Assembly: GCA_947503265.1 (NCBI GenBank)
Contig: CANNDC010000016.1
Coordinates: 1 to 64,000 of the forward strand
Source: an uncultured Alteromonadaceae bacterium
GTDB lineage: Bacteria; Pseudomonadota; Gammaproteobacteria; Enterobacterales; Alteromonadaceae
Direction of reading: 5' to 3'
DNA: 64,000 bases
A program made the translations under genes and the position numbers. This document shows positions 34,171 through 43,400 of this stretch, piece by piece. Position 1 is the first letter of the stretch. Each line of letters begins with the position of its first letter. Below the pieces are notes generated by a model. That model was given only the letters and a program-made list of their open reading frames with translations. It was not told where the DNA came from and did not search any database.

Positions 34171-35040
34171 ATCCAAGCAATTCAACAAACTTCAATCACG
34201 CTTATTGCGCTTCTGGCTTTTGCTGGAAACTCTGTTTTATGTAGACTCGCATTAGCGAATAATGAAATTGATCCTGCCAGTTTTACTGTTATTCGTCTTG
34301 TTTCTGGTGCCCTAGTCCTTTCAGTTTTAGTGATGCTGTTGCATAAACCTTTGAACAAGAGTGCAACACCAGCATTCTTGGTCAAAAGTGGAAGCTGGCT
34401 TTCAGCGCTAGCGCTATTTTTGTATGCCGCAGCCTTCTCATTCGCTTATCTCTACTTGGATACAGCAACAGGAGCGCTAATCTTATTTGCCTGCGTGCAG
34501 ATCACGATGATCTCTTATAGTTTGTTCAAAGGTATGCGGCCAGGGAAATTGGAATGGCTTGGTATTATTCTATCTTTCGGTGGATTCATTTACTTGTTAC
34601 TACCGGGATTAGAAGCCCCTTCCCTTATCGGCGCTGTGCTAATGGCTATTTCTGGCATCGCATGGGGAATTTATTCCATTCGAGGAACTAAATCTGTCAA
34701 TGCAATAACAGATACCACTGGGAATTTTTTAAAATCTACCCCGATATTGCTACTGCTTTTGCCTTCGTTTTTTATTTCGGTTCATGCCACGCCGACGGGT
34801 TATATATTAGCCATATTATCTGGCACTGTTACGTCAGGTTTGGGGTATGCAGTCTGGTATTATGTTTTGCCTAACTTAAAATCGACCGTCGCCGCAATAA
34901 GTCAACTTAGTGTGCCTGTATTTGCCGCTTTTGGGGGAGTGTTTTTACTAGATGAAATGATTTCGTTGCGTTTGATCGTCGCTTCAATCGCTATATTAGG
35001 CGGCATAACGCTAGTTACTGCCGCCAAACATAAGAACTGA
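34171..35040 (+). CDS. EamA/DMT family transporter with no standard start codon
   Basis: Drug/metabolite transporter superfamily protein with about ten membrane helices in two EamA repeats. The only conventional in-frame start is GTG 34330, giving 236 aa, but the frame is open back to a stop at 34144 and reads as authentic EamA sequence upstream (LIALLAFAGNSVLCRLALAN, then PASFTVIRLVSGAL). GGAG (34160-34163) is followed after seven bases by ATC at 34171, so I propose ATC as start, giving 289 aa, the normal family length. If the true start is GTG 34330, the first two helices are lost. The substrate is unknown. Confidence 0.75.
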   Translation: MQAIQQTSITLIALLAFAGNSVLCRLALANNEIDPASFTVIRLVSGALVLSVLVMLLHKPLNKSATPAFLVKSGSWLSALALFLYAAAFSFAYLYLDTATGALILFACVQITMISYSLFKGMRPGKLEWLGIILSFGGFIYLLLPGLEAPSLIGAVLMAISGIAWGIYSIRGTKSVNAITDTTGNFLKSTPILLLLLPSFFISVHATPTGYILAILSGTVTSGLGYAVWYYVLPNLKSTVAAISQLSVPVFAAFGGVFLLDEMISLRLIVASIAILGGITLVTAAKHKN

Positions 35041-35045
35041 AAGTT

Positions 35046-36209
35046 TTAGCTTTCTATCTCGCCTGTACCCGGACTTGCAGTGCAGATATAAACATCAGCT
35101 TTATAACCCGTATTCGCTTCATATTTATCATCAAGTGCTTGACGAGCTAGCGGCACCATATCATGGGGTAGCAGTGCTACCACACAACCACCAAAGCCAC
35201 CGCCGGTCATACGCACACCACCTTTGTCACCAATGATGTCAGACAGCATCTCAACAATGTAATCGATGGGTTTGACGGTGATTTCAAAATCATCGCGCAT
35301 CGACACATGGGATTCAGCCATTAACCTAGACAAGGTGGCATAATCGGCTTGTTCCAATGCATCGGCCGCATTCAACGTCCGCTCATTCTCTGAGACGATG
35401 TGATGGGCACGACGATAAACTACCTCAGACAATAACGACTTATGCTCACGTAACTGCTCAAGGGAGATATCACGCAAGGCTTTGAGACCAAGTTTAGATG
35501 CAGCCTCTTCACATTGCTCGCGACGGGTGTTGTACTCTGAGTCCACCAAGCCACGTTTGACGTTTGAGTTGATAATCATTACCGCCAAGTCAGTAGGCAT
35601 TTGAATCAATTTGCTGTGCAAACTGCGACAATCCAACAACAAGGCTTTATATTGCTCACCACAGGCACTCACCATCTGGTCCATAATGCCGCACTGACAC
35701 CCAACAAACTGGTTTTCAGCTTGTTGACCATTGACTGCCACATCTTGGGTGGTCATGGGCAGGTCATACAGTTGGCGAAAGGTTTCACCTATGGCCACTT
35801 CCAGTGAGGCTGAGGAGCTTAACCCTGCACCTTGTGGAACGTTACCTACCACCACTAAGTCAGCCCCTTTGAAGGTAAAGCCTCTGAGTTGCAAGTGCTT
35901 GACCACACCGCGGATATAGTTACTCCACAATTGCGTGGGGTGCGACTGGATATCACTGTCTAGTTGAAACTCATCCGTCTCATTGCCATAGTCGGCCGCC
36001 ACCGTGCGCACGGTGTTGTCTTCACGCGGCGTCACCGCCACCATGGTTTTGTAGTTAATCGCACAAGGCAACACAAAGCCATCATTGTAATCGGTGTGCT
36101 CACCTATTAAGTTCACTCGACCCGGCGCTTGAAACACTCGGGCAGGTTGAGCACCAAAGTGGTGTTCAAAATTGGCTTTCAGGTCAGCTAACATTTGTTC
36201 ATTGCTCAT
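35046..36209 (-). CDS. galK: galactokinase
   Basis: Phosphorylates galactose to galactose 1-phosphate in the Leloir pathway. GHMP kinase signatures: GRVNLIGEHTDYNDGFVLP near residue 28, GNVPQGAGLSSSASLEVA near 122 and GGGFGGCVVAL near 340. 387 aa (E. coli 382). One base separates it from the galT stop, with GGGAG inside the galT end as ribosome site. The C-terminus converges with the EamA gene five bases away. Confidence 0.96.
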   Translation of the reverse strand: MSNEQMLADLKANFEHHFGAQPARVFQAPGRVNLIGEHTDYNDGFVLPCAINYKTMVAVTPREDNTVRTVAADYGNETDEFQLDSDIQSHPTQLWSNYIRGVVKHLQLRGFTFKGADLVVVGNVPQGAGLSSSASLEVAIGETFRQLYDLPMTTQDVAVNGQQAENQFVGCQCGIMDQMVSACGEQYKALLLDCRSLHSKLIQMPTDLAVMIINSNVKRGLVDSEYNTRREQCEEAASKLGLKALRDISLEQLREHKSLLSEVVYRRAHHIVSENERTLNAADALEQADYATLSRLMAESHVSMRDDFEITVKPIDYIVEMLSDIIGDKGGVRMTGGGFGGCVVALLPHDMVPLARQALDDKYEANTGYKADVYICTASPGTGEIES

Positions 36210-36210
36210 A

Positions 36211-37260
36211 TTAGGCTCCCTGTTGTTCGTTGTAGTGAATATCGCTTAAGGCTTGCAACTTCTCTGCTGCTTGCTCTGGGGTGAGGTCACGTTGTGGCTC
36301 AGCCATCATTTCATAGCCCACCATGAACTTTCTGACACTGGCAGAGCGCAATAACGGCGGATAGAAATGGGCATGCAACTGCCAATGAGACGTGTCATCC
36401 ACATTGTTCGGTGCACCATGCCATCCCATGGAATACGGGAAAGAGCATTGGAACAAGTTGTCATAACGACTTGTTAGTTTCTTCAACGCGATGGCTAGGT
36501 CTGATTGTTGCTCGTCACTCAACTCTGTCATGCGAGCACAGGCGAACTTGGGCAACAATAAGGTCTCAAAGGGCCAGGCAGCCCAGTAGGGTACCACTGC
36601 TATCCAATGTTCCGTTTCTACCACGGTGCGGGTGCCATCAGCACTTTCTCTATTGGCATAATCCAGCAACATAGACGTACCATGCTTGTCAAAGTAAGCC
36701 TGTTGATTACGGTCGGCCTTTTCTACTTCCACAGGCACAAAACTGTTGGCCCATATCTGACCATGAGGATGCGGATTCGAACATCCCATCGCAGAACCTT
36801 TGTTTTCAAACACCTGCACCCATGCATAGTCTTGGCTCAAGTCTGCCACTTGTTCACACCAAGTACTGACCACCCCTTTTAATGCATCATGCGATAACTC
36901 TGGTAGGGATTTAGCGTGGTCGGGAGAAAAACATATCACCCGGCTTGTGCCTCGTGCCGATTGCAAGGTAAACAAATCATCATTTTGTTGCTGTGACTCG
37001 GGCGTATCTGTCATCAAAGCAGCAAAGTCATTGGTAAATACAAACGTCCCCTGATAGTCCGGATTCACTTCACCATTAATACGGGTATTACGCGCACACA
37101 AAAAGCATTTAGGGTCATGGCTATCGCGCTTTTCGGTTTGCACATCTTCCACTTGGCCTTGCCAAGGACGTTTTGCACGATGGGGCGATACCAACACCCA
37201 TTCTCCTGTGATGGGATTAAGACGACGATGAGGGTGATCGATTGGGTCAAATGTTGACAT
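36211..37260 (-). CDS. galT: galactose-1-phosphate uridylyltransferase
   Basis: Exchanges UMP between UDP-glucose and galactose 1-phosphate. The zinc motif CFLCARNTR lies near residue 50, and the active-site histidine is in NPHPHGQIW; a second conserved segment is HAHFYPPLL. I use ATG 37260 (349 aa; E. coli 348); a TTG two codons earlier is less likely. First gene of galTK; galE and a transporter are not adjacent. Preceded by a 17-bp palindrome at 37303-37319. Confidence 0.95.
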   Translation of the reverse strand: MSTFDPIDHPHRRLNPITGEWVLVSPHRAKRPWQGQVEDVQTEKRDSHDPKCFLCARNTRINGEVNPDYQGTFVFTNDFAALMTDTPESQQQNDDLFTLQSARGTSRVICFSPDHAKSLPELSHDALKGVVSTWCEQVADLSQDYAWVQVFENKGSAMGCSNPHPHGQIWANSFVPVEVEKADRNQQAYFDKHGTSMLLDYANRESADGTRTVVETEHWIAVVPYWAAWPFETLLLPKFACARMTELSDEQQSDLAIALKKLTSRYDNLFQCSFPYSMGWHGAPNNVDDTSHWQLHAHFYPPLLRSASVRKFMVGYEMMAEPQRDLTPEQAAEKLQALSDIHYNEQQGA

Positions 37261-37302
37261 AAACAAGGTTCCGGTGAAATATTAGCCAGAGGCAACGTTA
37301 AA

Positions 37303-37319
37303 TATGATTAATAATCATA
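37303..37319. promoter_or_regulatory. 17-bp palindrome upstream of galTK, candidate operator
   Basis: TATGATTA-A-TAATCATA is a perfect 8-1-8 palindrome located 43 bases upstream of the galT ATG, between galT and the arcB 3' end. This position suits a repressor site overlapping the galT promoter. It differs from the E. coli GalR operator, which has a central CG and conserved GTGNAANC half sites, so a different regulator is implied. Confidence 0.5.
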
Positions 37320-37403
37320 CTATTATATTATTAAACTGTCAGTTTCAGTTTTGACTAAGATAAAACTAATCGAGATTAAGACGCATAGTTTAGCTTGCTG
37401 ACC

Positions 37404-39749
37404 TCAATCGTCAATGTTTTGCAGGTTCAACCAGTCGTTTAATTTTCGAATATCTTGTTCTTCAGCCATTAATAATTCTTCAACCCAATCATGAACATTC
37501 TCCCACCAAGTAGGATGGTCGCCTTGTTGAATCTTATTGGCAATTTTTTGAACTCTTGCCAACCCTACTGAGCCAGCTGCACCTTTGATTTTGTGGGCCT
37601 GCGAACAAACTTCTTCTTTTACATTAGCACTCAAGCTGATTTGCAAATCTTCGACATAATTTGGCATGTTATCTTGGAAAACTTTAACACTAGTGCGCAC
37701 CATTTCATGACCAATGGTATCCACTAGCATTTGCAGCAAATCAAGATCTAGCATGGTTTCGATGTCTTTAGGTACAGACTCTTCCACTAAACACTTAACG
37801 GGTTTAGGTTCATCACTAAAAATACTACTAAACACTTCAATGACCCGACTCTTCTTGATCGGTTTTGCAATGACATCGTCCATACCATTGTCTAAATATT
37901 CTTGCCGCTTTTTAATGACATTCGCGGTGAGCGCAACAATAGGAGTTTGTTCCACCAAACCTTCTTCGTGCAACACACTAGCTACTTCAAAACCATTCAT
38001 ATCGGGTAGTTGTATGTCTAATAAAATCAGGTCATATTCATTTTTTCGTGCCATATTCAAAGCGTCAGTACCCGTCATTGCAACTTCAACAATCTGTCCC
38101 ATTTTTTCTAGTAAAGCTTTAGCAACCATGACGTTCAATTCAATGTCTTCAACCAACAATATACGAAGGCCTTTAACGTTAAGTTCCTTCAACTGTAGGG
38201 GTGCATGGCAGATTTTCAGTGGTAATTCGACGGTAAAACAGGTGCCTTCACCGACCACACTATTGACATTGATCCTGCCTCCCATCATATCAATCATTTT
38301 TTTACAAATGGCCAAGCCAATGCCCGTGCCCGTCGCGGTTTGATGATCAGGGTGGTCGACCTGATAATACATAGCAAAAATATTGTTAAGTTCACTTTTA
38401 GGTATGCCAATACCCGTGTCTTGAATCTTAAATTTTACTTGGGTGATCTCTGCTTCTGGCGCGCTCGCCTCTACAGTCAGACTAACTTTGCCTTTATGTG
38501 TGAATTTAACTGCGTTGAACAGTAGATTCCACAACACTTGTCTCAAACGAGTGCCATCAGCCTCTACTTGTGCTGGCATGGGGTCAATTACCTCTGCAGT
38601 AAAAGCCAATCCTTTATCTTCTGCAATGAGCTCAATAATGCTCTTCAATTCGTTGGTAAATTCTTTGATAGAAACCGTTTTAAGAGAAAGCTCCAATCGA
38701 TCCCGATCTAGTTTATCTAGGTCAATGATGTCATTGAAGATGTTGCCTAATGTAATGCCACTCGCATAGATAGTGCTTACCCAGTTAAATTGCTCGTCGG
38801 TTAGATTTGTATCTCGTAGCATTCGACTTAAGCCGACTATGCCATTCAAAGGTGTACGCAATTCATGACTGATAGTGGCGATAAAAGCGGTTTTATCTTT
38901 ATTGGCTTTTGCAACGGCATTCTCAGCCTGTTTACGTTCAGTAATATCTCGTCCGAAAGCCAATAATCCTAAACGTGTTCCTGCATTGTCATAAAATGGC
39001 ACTTTACGCATTTCAAAGTAACGTCTTCTGCCATCAGCAAATCTCAACCACAGTTCTTCAGTAATACTGGCATTGTTATCAAGTACCTCGTGATCACTGG
39101 CAACCACTTGTCTCGCTAAATCTTCGTCATAGACTTGATGCGGCGTCAAACCAATTAGTTGCTCTTCCGTTTTACCCGTCATTTGTTCGGCAACTCTGTT
39201 GCATCCCGCAAACTGACCTTCTTCGTTACGATAATAGATAAGATCTGGGGAAGCATCGATAATCGAGCGTAGAAGTGTTGATAATCGATTAGCCTGTCTT
39301 TCTTTTTCAGATTTATCGCGAATCTCCCGCTCTAGATCTTTAAATACATTCTCACGCTCAGATTGAGCACTTTTGCGCTGCTCAATTTCATGATTCAACT
39401 GCTTAATATTGTTCTGGAGTTCCTGATTGCGAAGCACATCGGCTTCGCGAAGTCGTTCGAGTTGTTCTACTACCTGACTGAGATTAGCGCGAGATCTCTC
39501 TAACTGCTTGACTAATTCCGTAAATAGAAAAAGCACCCATGGTGCACTTAACATCGCCAAAATAATTGCCGTGGCGAAATCTTCGCCTTGCACTTCACCG
39601 GTAAGCATCATTCTCAGTGCGTATGAACCTGTGAGAGTGAAGGCGAGTGTCAAAAGCACAAACAGTATGCTGACTTTTAATGTGCCAAATTTATGAACCC
39701 ATTGAGCAATTCTAATTGCCCAATACTCTTTTGGTGCTTTAGGTTGCAT
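37404..39749 (-). CDS. arcB: tripartite hybrid sensor kinase ArcB
   Basis: Senses quinone redox state and phosphorylates ArcA. Two N-terminal membrane helices (about 25-45 and 60-80), a linker coiled coil (85-155), a PAS domain (about 160-270), histidine kinase with His295 (SHELRTPLNG), receiver domain with Asp578 (LLDIQLP) and HPt with His718 (AHKIKGAAGS); E. coli has 292, 576 and 717. Total 781 aa (E. coli 778). Of the two redox cysteines, E. coli Cys180 corresponds to Cys183 (AGCNR), but the Cys241 position is tyrosine (GRRRYFEMRKVP), so the E. coli disulfide switch cannot form in the same way. arcA is elsewhere. Confidence 0.94.
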   Translation of the reverse strand: MQPKAPKEYWAIRIAQWVHKFGTLKVSILFVLLTLAFTLTGSYALRMMLTGEVQGEDFATAIILAMLSAPWVLFLFTELVKQLERSRANLSQVVEQLERLREADVLRNQELQNNIKQLNHEIEQRKSAQSERENVFKDLEREIRDKSEKERQANRLSTLLRSIIDASPDLIYYRNEEGQFAGCNRVAEQMTGKTEEQLIGLTPHQVYDEDLARQVVASDHEVLDNNASITEELWLRFADGRRRYFEMRKVPFYDNAGTRLGLLAFGRDITERKQAENAVAKANKDKTAFIATISHELRTPLNGIVGLSRMLRDTNLTDEQFNWVSTIYASGITLGNIFNDIIDLDKLDRDRLELSLKTVSIKEFTNELKSIIELIAEDKGLAFTAEVIDPMPAQVEADGTRLRQVLWNLLFNAVKFTHKGKVSLTVEASAPEAEITQVKFKIQDTGIGIPKSELNNIFAMYYQVDHPDHQTATGTGIGLAICKKMIDMMGGRINVNSVVGEGTCFTVELPLKICHAPLQLKELNVKGLRILLVEDIELNVMVAKALLEKMGQIVEVAMTGTDALNMARKNEYDLILLDIQLPDMNGFEVASVLHEEGLVEQTPIVALTANVIKKRQEYLDNGMDDVIAKPIKKSRVIEVFSSIFSDEPKPVKCLVEESVPKDIETMLDLDLLQMLVDTIGHEMVRTSVKVFQDNMPNYVEDLQISLSANVKEEVCSQAHKIKGAAGSVGLARVQKIANKIQQGDHPTWWENVHDWVEELLMAEEQDIRKLNDWLNLQNIDD

Positions 39750-40100
39750 TTAAACTTTCCATACTTAACTCTGAGGCCAACGGATAATGCACACATGCTA
39801 ACAATAATTTCAATGCTAAGATAAGCTTAATGAGCGAGATAAACTGCTATCGAACAAATAACATACTAAATTAAAAGTTTTCTGCTTTTCGAACGCAAAA
39901 AAGGCGCAAAGCAACAATTTAAAACTTAAGTCCTACTTTATGTATCAATCTACTTGCTCAAACGAGTGTTATTCCTGTCTGACTCAATAGCAAATACTGA
40001 TAATGAAACTTTATTCACTTTTTTTGCATATTTATTCCACATAAAACACATGAATTTAAAATTCACTACTCCTCTGATGAGTATTTATCTACTAACCCTC

Positions 40101-40218
40101 GGCGAATTAAACTAAGTTAAAAAAAGATTTAATTTACTCTTATAGACTTCGAATATTTATATATTATTGTTTATTAACAAGTTATATGAAAAATTCGCCT
40201 TTTATTTAGTTTTTTTTT
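40101..40218 (+). ncRNA. candidate small RNA or long-stem terminator
   Basis: GGCGAATT (40101-40108), AACT (40110-40113) and GTTAA (40116-40120) face TTAAC (40174-40178), AGTT (40180-40183) and AATTCGCC (40192-40199) in matching order, giving 17 base pairs across a loop of about 53 bases. TTTT at 40200-40203 and a run of nine T to 40218 follow. Stem plus U-tract in the plus direction suggests the 3' end of a short transcript before gltB. The large AT-rich loop and eight unpaired bases on one side weaken the case. Confidence 0.35.
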
Positions 40219-40398
40219 AGCTTCTTATCCAAAGAGCTGATTGATTTATAACGTTAATCTGGTATTTTGTCAGGCCTGCTTGGATCAAAATCATAAAAAT
40301 TCGATAGCCAGCTGGTATCCTCAAACTAACGACAAGATAAAATTTGGTAATTTCGCTAGGGCAAATTAGACCGTAGAAGTCTTACCCAGCGTGGCATA

Positions 40399-40455
40399 AC
40401 AGCCTGCGTAAAGGTAAACAGGTAAATCGACCTGACCGAGTAAAGGCTGTAGGAG
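40399..40455 (+). promoter_or_regulatory. nested hairpin leader abutting the gltB ribosome binding site
   Basis: ACAGCCT (40399-40405) pairs with AGGCTGT (40444-40450), enclosing CAGGT (40419-40423) paired with ACCTG (40430-40434). The Shine-Dalgarno AGGAG (40451-40455) begins on the base after the outer stem and precedes the gltB ATG by eight bases. The outer stem would stack next to the ribosome site, a typical arrangement for translational control. No known riboswitch class is recognised. Confidence 0.45.
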
Positions 40456-40463
40456 TAACGTTA

Positions 40464-43400
40464 ATGAGTTTATACAACCCAAATGATTCGAAAGACAATT
40501 GCGGCTTCGGATTAATCGCCCATATTGAAGGCGAAGCAAGTCATAAATTGGTCAGCACAGCCATTCAAGGCTTGGATCGTATGCAACATAGAGGCGGCAT
40601 AGCTGCTGATGGCAAAACCGGAGACGGTTGTGGCTTGTTGCTGCAATTACCTGATGAATTCTTTCGTGAAGTAGCTTCTCAAGAAAATTGGAAGCTAGGT
40701 AAGAAATACGGTGTGGGGATGATTTTCCTCAACCAAGATGAAGAAAAAGCACAAATAGCTCGTGACGTATTGAACGAAGAACTCACTAAGGAAACCTTAT
40801 CGGTAGTGGGTTGGAGAAAAGTACCTGTTGATAATTCCATTCTAGGCGATCTGGCTGCTGATGGAGTACCTCAGATAGAACAAGTTTTTGTCAATGCACC
40901 TTCGGGCTGGCGTAAAAAAGATTTGGAACGCCGTCTTTTTATCATAAGACGTCGCGCAGAGAAGCGCCTAGAGCAAGACAGTGAATTCTATGTCGCCTGT
41001 CTTTCTGCATTGGTTACAATATATAAAGGCTTGGTCATGCCGAAAGACCTGCCTAATTTTTACCAAGATTTAGCTGATGAACGTCTTAAATCCGCGATTT
41101 GCGTATTCCATCAACGTTTCTCTACAAATACTTTACCTAAATGGCCACTCGCGCAGCCATTCCGATTCTTGGCGCACAATGGTGAAATCAATACGATCCG
41201 AGGTAATAGAGACTGGGCGATGGCACGTTCTGGAAAATTCAGCACGCCAATATTGCCTGACCTACAGGATGCTGCTCCGTTTGTGAACAGCGAAGGTTCA
41301 GACTCTTCCTCACTAGATAATATGCTGGAATTATTCCTTGCTGGCGGGATGGATTTGTTCCGTGCGATGCGTTTGCTCGTGCCACCAGCCTATCAAAATA
41401 ATTCGACTATGGATCCCGATCTTCGTGCGTTCTACGAGTTTAACTCTATGCATATGGAACCTTGGGATGGCCCTGCTGGTATCGTACTAACGAATGGTCG
41501 TCATGTAGCCTGTAACTTAGACAGAAATGGTCTTCGTCCAGCACGTTATGTGATCACTAAAGATGGCTTTATTACCCTAGCTTCTGAGATTGGCATCTGG
41601 GATTACAAACAAGAAGATGTCACCGAGAAAGGCAGAGTTGGACCTGGAGAAATGCTAGCCGTAGATACCTACACAGGTAAAATCTGGCGCTCAACTGAAA
41701 TTGATGAAGATTTGAAAGATCGTCATCCATACAAAGAGTGGTTAGGAAATCATATTAAACATTTGACACCCATTGAAAAAATGGATGCCACACAAATAGG
41801 TAAGCGAGCATTCGATGATGACACCATGGCTACCTATCACAAGCTGTTTAATTACAGTTACGAAGAAATTCAGCAAATAGTCAAAGTCTTAGCCAATGAT
41901 GGACAAGAGGCTGTAGGCTCTATGGGCGACGACACGCCAATGGCAGTAATGTCCTCCATGCAACGCACTGTATACGATTATTTTAGACAGCAATTCGCTC
42001 AGGTTACTAATCCGCCAATTGACTCATTGAGAGAAAATCATGTGATGTCGTTGGCAACCTGTATTGGCCGTGAACAAAACGTGTTCAGCGAAACCTCAGG
42101 TTATGCAAATCGCGTTTTGTTTGATTCGCCAATATTAACTTATACCGATCTGAAGCAGCTTCGTGAGTTTGACGCAGAATACTATTATTCTGAAGTGGTC
42201 GAATTGAACTATTTGCCAGAAGAAGGTCTGAAGAAAGCTATCGAAAGAATTTGTAATGAAGTCGAGTATTTGGTTAAACAAAAACACGCAACATTTGTGA
42301 TTCTGTCGGACAGAAATATTCGTACCAACAAATTACCCATTCCAGCCGCTATGGCTGTGGGTGCGGTTCAGCGCAGATTGGTTGATAAAGCGCTAAGATG
42401 TGATTCGAACATAGTTGTCGAAACGGCCTCAGCGAGAGACCCTCATCACTTTGCCGTACTCATTGGTTTGGGTGCGACGGCTGTTTATCCATTCCTAGCC
42501 TATGAAACCATCGAGCAGTTGGTCGAAGATGGCGAAATTGATTTATCGCCAATGGAAGCGATGCTTAATTATCGTAAGGGTATCAACAAAGGTTTGTTTA
42601 AAATCATGTCCAAAATGGGCATAAGTACGATAGCGAGTTATCGTAGTTCCAAATTGTTCGAAGCGGTCGGAGTCAATAAAGAAGTCACTGAACTGTGTTT
42701 CAAAGGTGTACCTAGCCGTATTCAAGGCGCAGGATTTGATGATTTCGAGCAAGATCAGGTGAACTTGGCCCGCATCGCATGGCTCAAACGCAAGCCTATG
42801 TCACATGGTGGCTTACTGAAATACGTTCACGGTGGTGAATATCATGCGTACAACCCAGATGTCGTAACCACATTGCAGGTTGCGGTTAAATCTGGCAAAT
42901 ATTCTGACTATCAAGCATTCGCGGAATTAGTGAATGGCCGTTCACCAACTCACTTTAGAGATTTGTTAGAGTTATCCCCAGAATCGGACCCGATCAGTAT
43001 TGATCAGGTAGAACCTGCAGAAAACCTATACCCTCGTTTCGATACGGCGGCTATGTCTATTGGTGCTTTAAGCCCTGAAGCTCACGAAGCTCTGGCGATT
43101 GCCATGAACCGTTTGGGCGGCAAATCCAACTCTGGAGAGGGTGGTGAAGACCCTGCTCGATTCAATACCGAAAAAAACTCCAAGATCAAACAAGTTGCTT
43201 CCGGACGATTCGGCGTAACACCACACTACTTAGTCAATGCGGATGTTATCCAAATAAAAGTAGCCCAAGGTGCCAAGCCCGGTGAAGGTGGCCAGTTGCC
43301 CGGTGATAAAGTAAATAACTATATTGCTGAACTCAGATTCTCAGTGCCTGGTGTCACTTTGATTTCACCTCCTCCGCATCATGACATCTATTCAATTGAG

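Larger units (their letters stand above)
39750..40463. other. 714-bp arcB-gltB intergenic region
   Basis: The longest non-coding stretch in the window, very AT-rich, with divergent genes on both sides. I find no credible open frame. It holds a long imperfect stem followed by T-runs (40101-40218) and a nested stem right before the gltB ribosome site (40399-40455), both listed separately. E. coli places other genes between arcB and gltB; these are missing here, so the spacer may carry regulatory RNA. Confidence 0.6.

Noticed and set aside
40393..40408. Sigma-54 promoter-like TGGCA...TGC before gltB
   Set aside because: The distance between the GG and GC doublets is one base longer than the invariant -24/-12 spacing.
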